This document shows positions 4,456 to 5,369 of a stretch of DNA of 5,369 nt, in pieces. Position 1 is the stretch's first letter, and every line of letters begins with the position of its first letter. The notes beneath the pieces are model-generated. The model was not told the origin of the DNA. It saw nothing but the letters and a program-made list of their open reading frames with translations, and searched no databases. The stretch spans positions 1 to 5,369 of the forward strand of contig DOUV01000172.1 in assembly GCA_003520455.1 (NCBI GenBank), in the 5' to 3' direction. This DNA comes from Chloroflexota bacterium (GTDB lineage: Bacteria; Chloroflexota; Anaerolineae; Ardenticatenales; Ardenticatenaceae). Position numbers and translations under genes: made by a program.

Positions 4456-4709
4456 GGAAGTCAGTCAGGGCAGGCGGCCTGTGCTGGTGGATATGCACGC
4501 GGTCAAATCCCTGGACCGGAAGGCTTGTGTGTACTACGCCAGTTGATAAAGCTGCCAGAGCCAGGAGCACCGGCGCACTGCTGGTCGGCTCAGCCGTCCC
4601 CCGCGTTATGGCGAGTTTCTTCCTGGGGCTGAACCAGCCCAGTCACTCCGTCCGGTTATTCACGTCTGAAGCCGAAGCGCTTGACTGGTTGCGAGGATTC
4701 CTGGAATGA
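4448..4709 (+). pseudogene. Frameshifted STAS/SEC14-like small protein (C-terminal part)
   Basis: Frame 2 from 4448 reads AVWEVSQGRRPVLVDMHAVK and on to KACVYYAS, then TGA at 4544-4546. One base on, frame 3 continues VDKAARARSTGALLVGSAVP and ends SVRLFTSEAEALDWLRGFLE with TGA at 4707-4709. Joined by a single +1 shift near 4541, the two make one continuous protein of about 87 residues. It resembles the C-terminal two thirds of small STAS/SEC14-like proteins (DUF7793-type, from memory) that often precede PAS/GAF sensors in Chloroflexota. The N-terminal third is missing: a TGA at 4445-4447 and the receiver fragment stand there. The final TGA overlaps the ATG of the GAF sensor, so the two were probably translationally coupled. 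Most likely a pseudogene; sequencing error or recoding is less likely. Confidence 0.62.
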
Positions 4710-5369
4710 GTTCAGAGGTGGCGTCGAGCGAAGACCCCCGGATACTCCAGGTCCTTGACGTCATCTTCCAACTGGCGGCGGGGAATCTGGAAGCGCGTGG
4801 CGCTCCTTCCGATCGCGGGGACGACCTGGACGCGATCGTCGTCGGGGTCACCATGCTCGCGGAGGAATTCTCCGCCCTGCAGCAGGAGACGCGACGGCGG
4901 GCCGAGTGCCTGGCGACCCTGAACGAGATCGCCCGCGCCATCGCCGGCAGCCTGAAGATGGACACCATGTTGGCCTCTATCGCCGACACTGTGCAGCGCC
5001 TGATCCCCTTCGACCGCGCCAGCGTACTTCTCCTGGAGCAAGACGGCGAGACCATGAGTGTCTTCGCTCTACACGCACCGGCAGAACTCAGTGAACCAGG
5101 CGAGGGCGTGCGGCTGCCAGTGACGCCGTCAATCCGGGCGATCGCCGCCGCGCGGCAGGGCGTGCTGATCACCGACCTGGCGCAGGAGGTGAGTAATCCG
5201 ATCTACGAGACTCTCGTGCGCCAGGGCATCCGGGCAGGGATGGCGGCGCCGCTCATCGCCGGCGACCGGGTCGTCGGCGCATTCAACCTGGGCGCGTGCG
5301 CGCCGGGCGCCTACCGCAACGATCATCTCTCGCTGCTGCAAGCCATGGCCGACCAGATCGCGCCGGCGG
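4706..5369 (+). CDS. GAF-domain sensor protein, 3' end outside window
   Basis: The ATG at 4706 opens a frame with no stop to the window end, 221 codons. Residues about 10-60 (DPRILQVLDVIFQLAAGNLE and following, with LDAIVVGVTMLAEEF) form a HAMP-like helical leader. Residues about 60-80 look like a coiled linker (LQQETRRRAECLATLNEIAR). A GAF domain spans about 85 to the edge: AGSLKMDTMLASIADTVQRL, the DRASVLLLEQDG strand, VLITDLAQ, the GIRAGMAAPLIAGDRVVGAF core, and ADQIAPA at the end. GAF domains bind small ligands or chromophores and pass the signal to an output domain, which is outside the window (histidine kinase or HD-GYP expected, unknown). No transmembrane segment is seen, so likely cytoplasmic. 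Its start overlaps the stop of the STAS-like remnant; a GAGG lies upstream at 4693-4696. Domain call secure, output unknown. Confidence 0.88.
   Translation, partial: MSSEVASSEDPRILQVLDVIFQLAAGNLEARGAPSDRGDDLDAIVVGVTMLAEEFSALQQETRRRAECLATLNEIARAIAGSLKMDTMLASIADTVQRLIPFDRASVLLLEQDGETMSVFALHAPAELSEPGEGVRLPVTPSIRAIAAARQGVLITDLAQEVSNPIYETLVRQGIRAGMAAPLIAGDRVVGAFNLGACAPGAYRNDHLSLLQAMADQIAPA

Noticed and set aside
4444..4466. GTGAGC and GTCAGT with spacing like the MITE inverted repeat, at the receiver/STAS junction
   Set aside because: The bases between do not match, there is no partner end or target duplication, and the stretch reads as family-like coding (VWEVSQG).
4660..5172. Minus-strand open frames opposite the GAF sensor
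   Set aside because: The plus strand encodes a clear GAF domain with no stop; the antisense frames have no family features.
1..5369. CRISPR array, tRNA, rRNA or riboswitch
   Set aside because: I found no regularly spaced repeats and no tRNA or rRNA-like stretches on either strand by reading.

Overview
The window looks like part of a signalling-rich bacterial chromosome. The GC-rich coding sequence, the stacked GAF/PAS/HD-GYP sensor genes joined by ATGA overlaps, and a small STAS/SEC14-like gene placed directly before a GAF sensor suggest Chloroflexota (Anaerolineae-like). That assignment is an inference from gene style, not a proven taxonomy.

Layout. (1) 2-1315 (+): the 3' part of a GAF-PAS-HD-GYP protein, a probable cyclic-di-GMP phosphodiesterase. 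Its stop overlaps the start of a dead downstream gene (1312-1430). (2) 1511-2828 (-): three co-directional genes in transcription order, a DsrE-family protein, a CDGSH iron-sulfur protein and a DinB-family protein. (3) 2965-3555 (+): a divergent TetR-family regulator. The 136-bp gap between the two units holds a 17-bp palindrome and a 17-bp near-perfect direct repeat, both good operator candidates. (4) 3558-4709 (+): a graveyard of gene pieces. In order these are the C-terminal tail of a flavin disulfide oxidoreductase, the tail of a second HD-GYP gene, the front and a sliver of a PAS histidine kinase, the front of a NarL-type response regulator, and a frameshifted STAS/SEC14-like gene. (5) 4706 to the window end (+): an intact GAF sensor gene running off the edge. 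It can be read only as an open frame without a stop.

Two structural results stand out. First, the HD-GYP tail plus the start of the next gene occurs twice in direct orientation, at 1175-1430 and 3658-4033, about 75-80% identical by hand alignment. The redox/regulator block (about 1431-3657) lies between the two copies, so it appears to be an island placed into, or left behind in, a duplicated signalling array. Second, the right-hand copy is interrupted by a 111-bp element (3779-3889) with 25-bp imperfect terminal inverted repeats and a perfect 8-bp target duplication (GCCTGCCC). Removing the element and one duplication restores an HD-GYP C-terminus in frame, ending in the same ATGA overlap as the intact paralogue. 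This has the structure of a miniature inverted-repeat transposable element (MITE) and is the best candidate for something undescribed.

Functionally, the intact genes fall into two groups: cyclic-di-GMP/two-component style sensing at the flanks, and a small TetR-controlled redox or thiol/iron-sulfur cassette in the centre.
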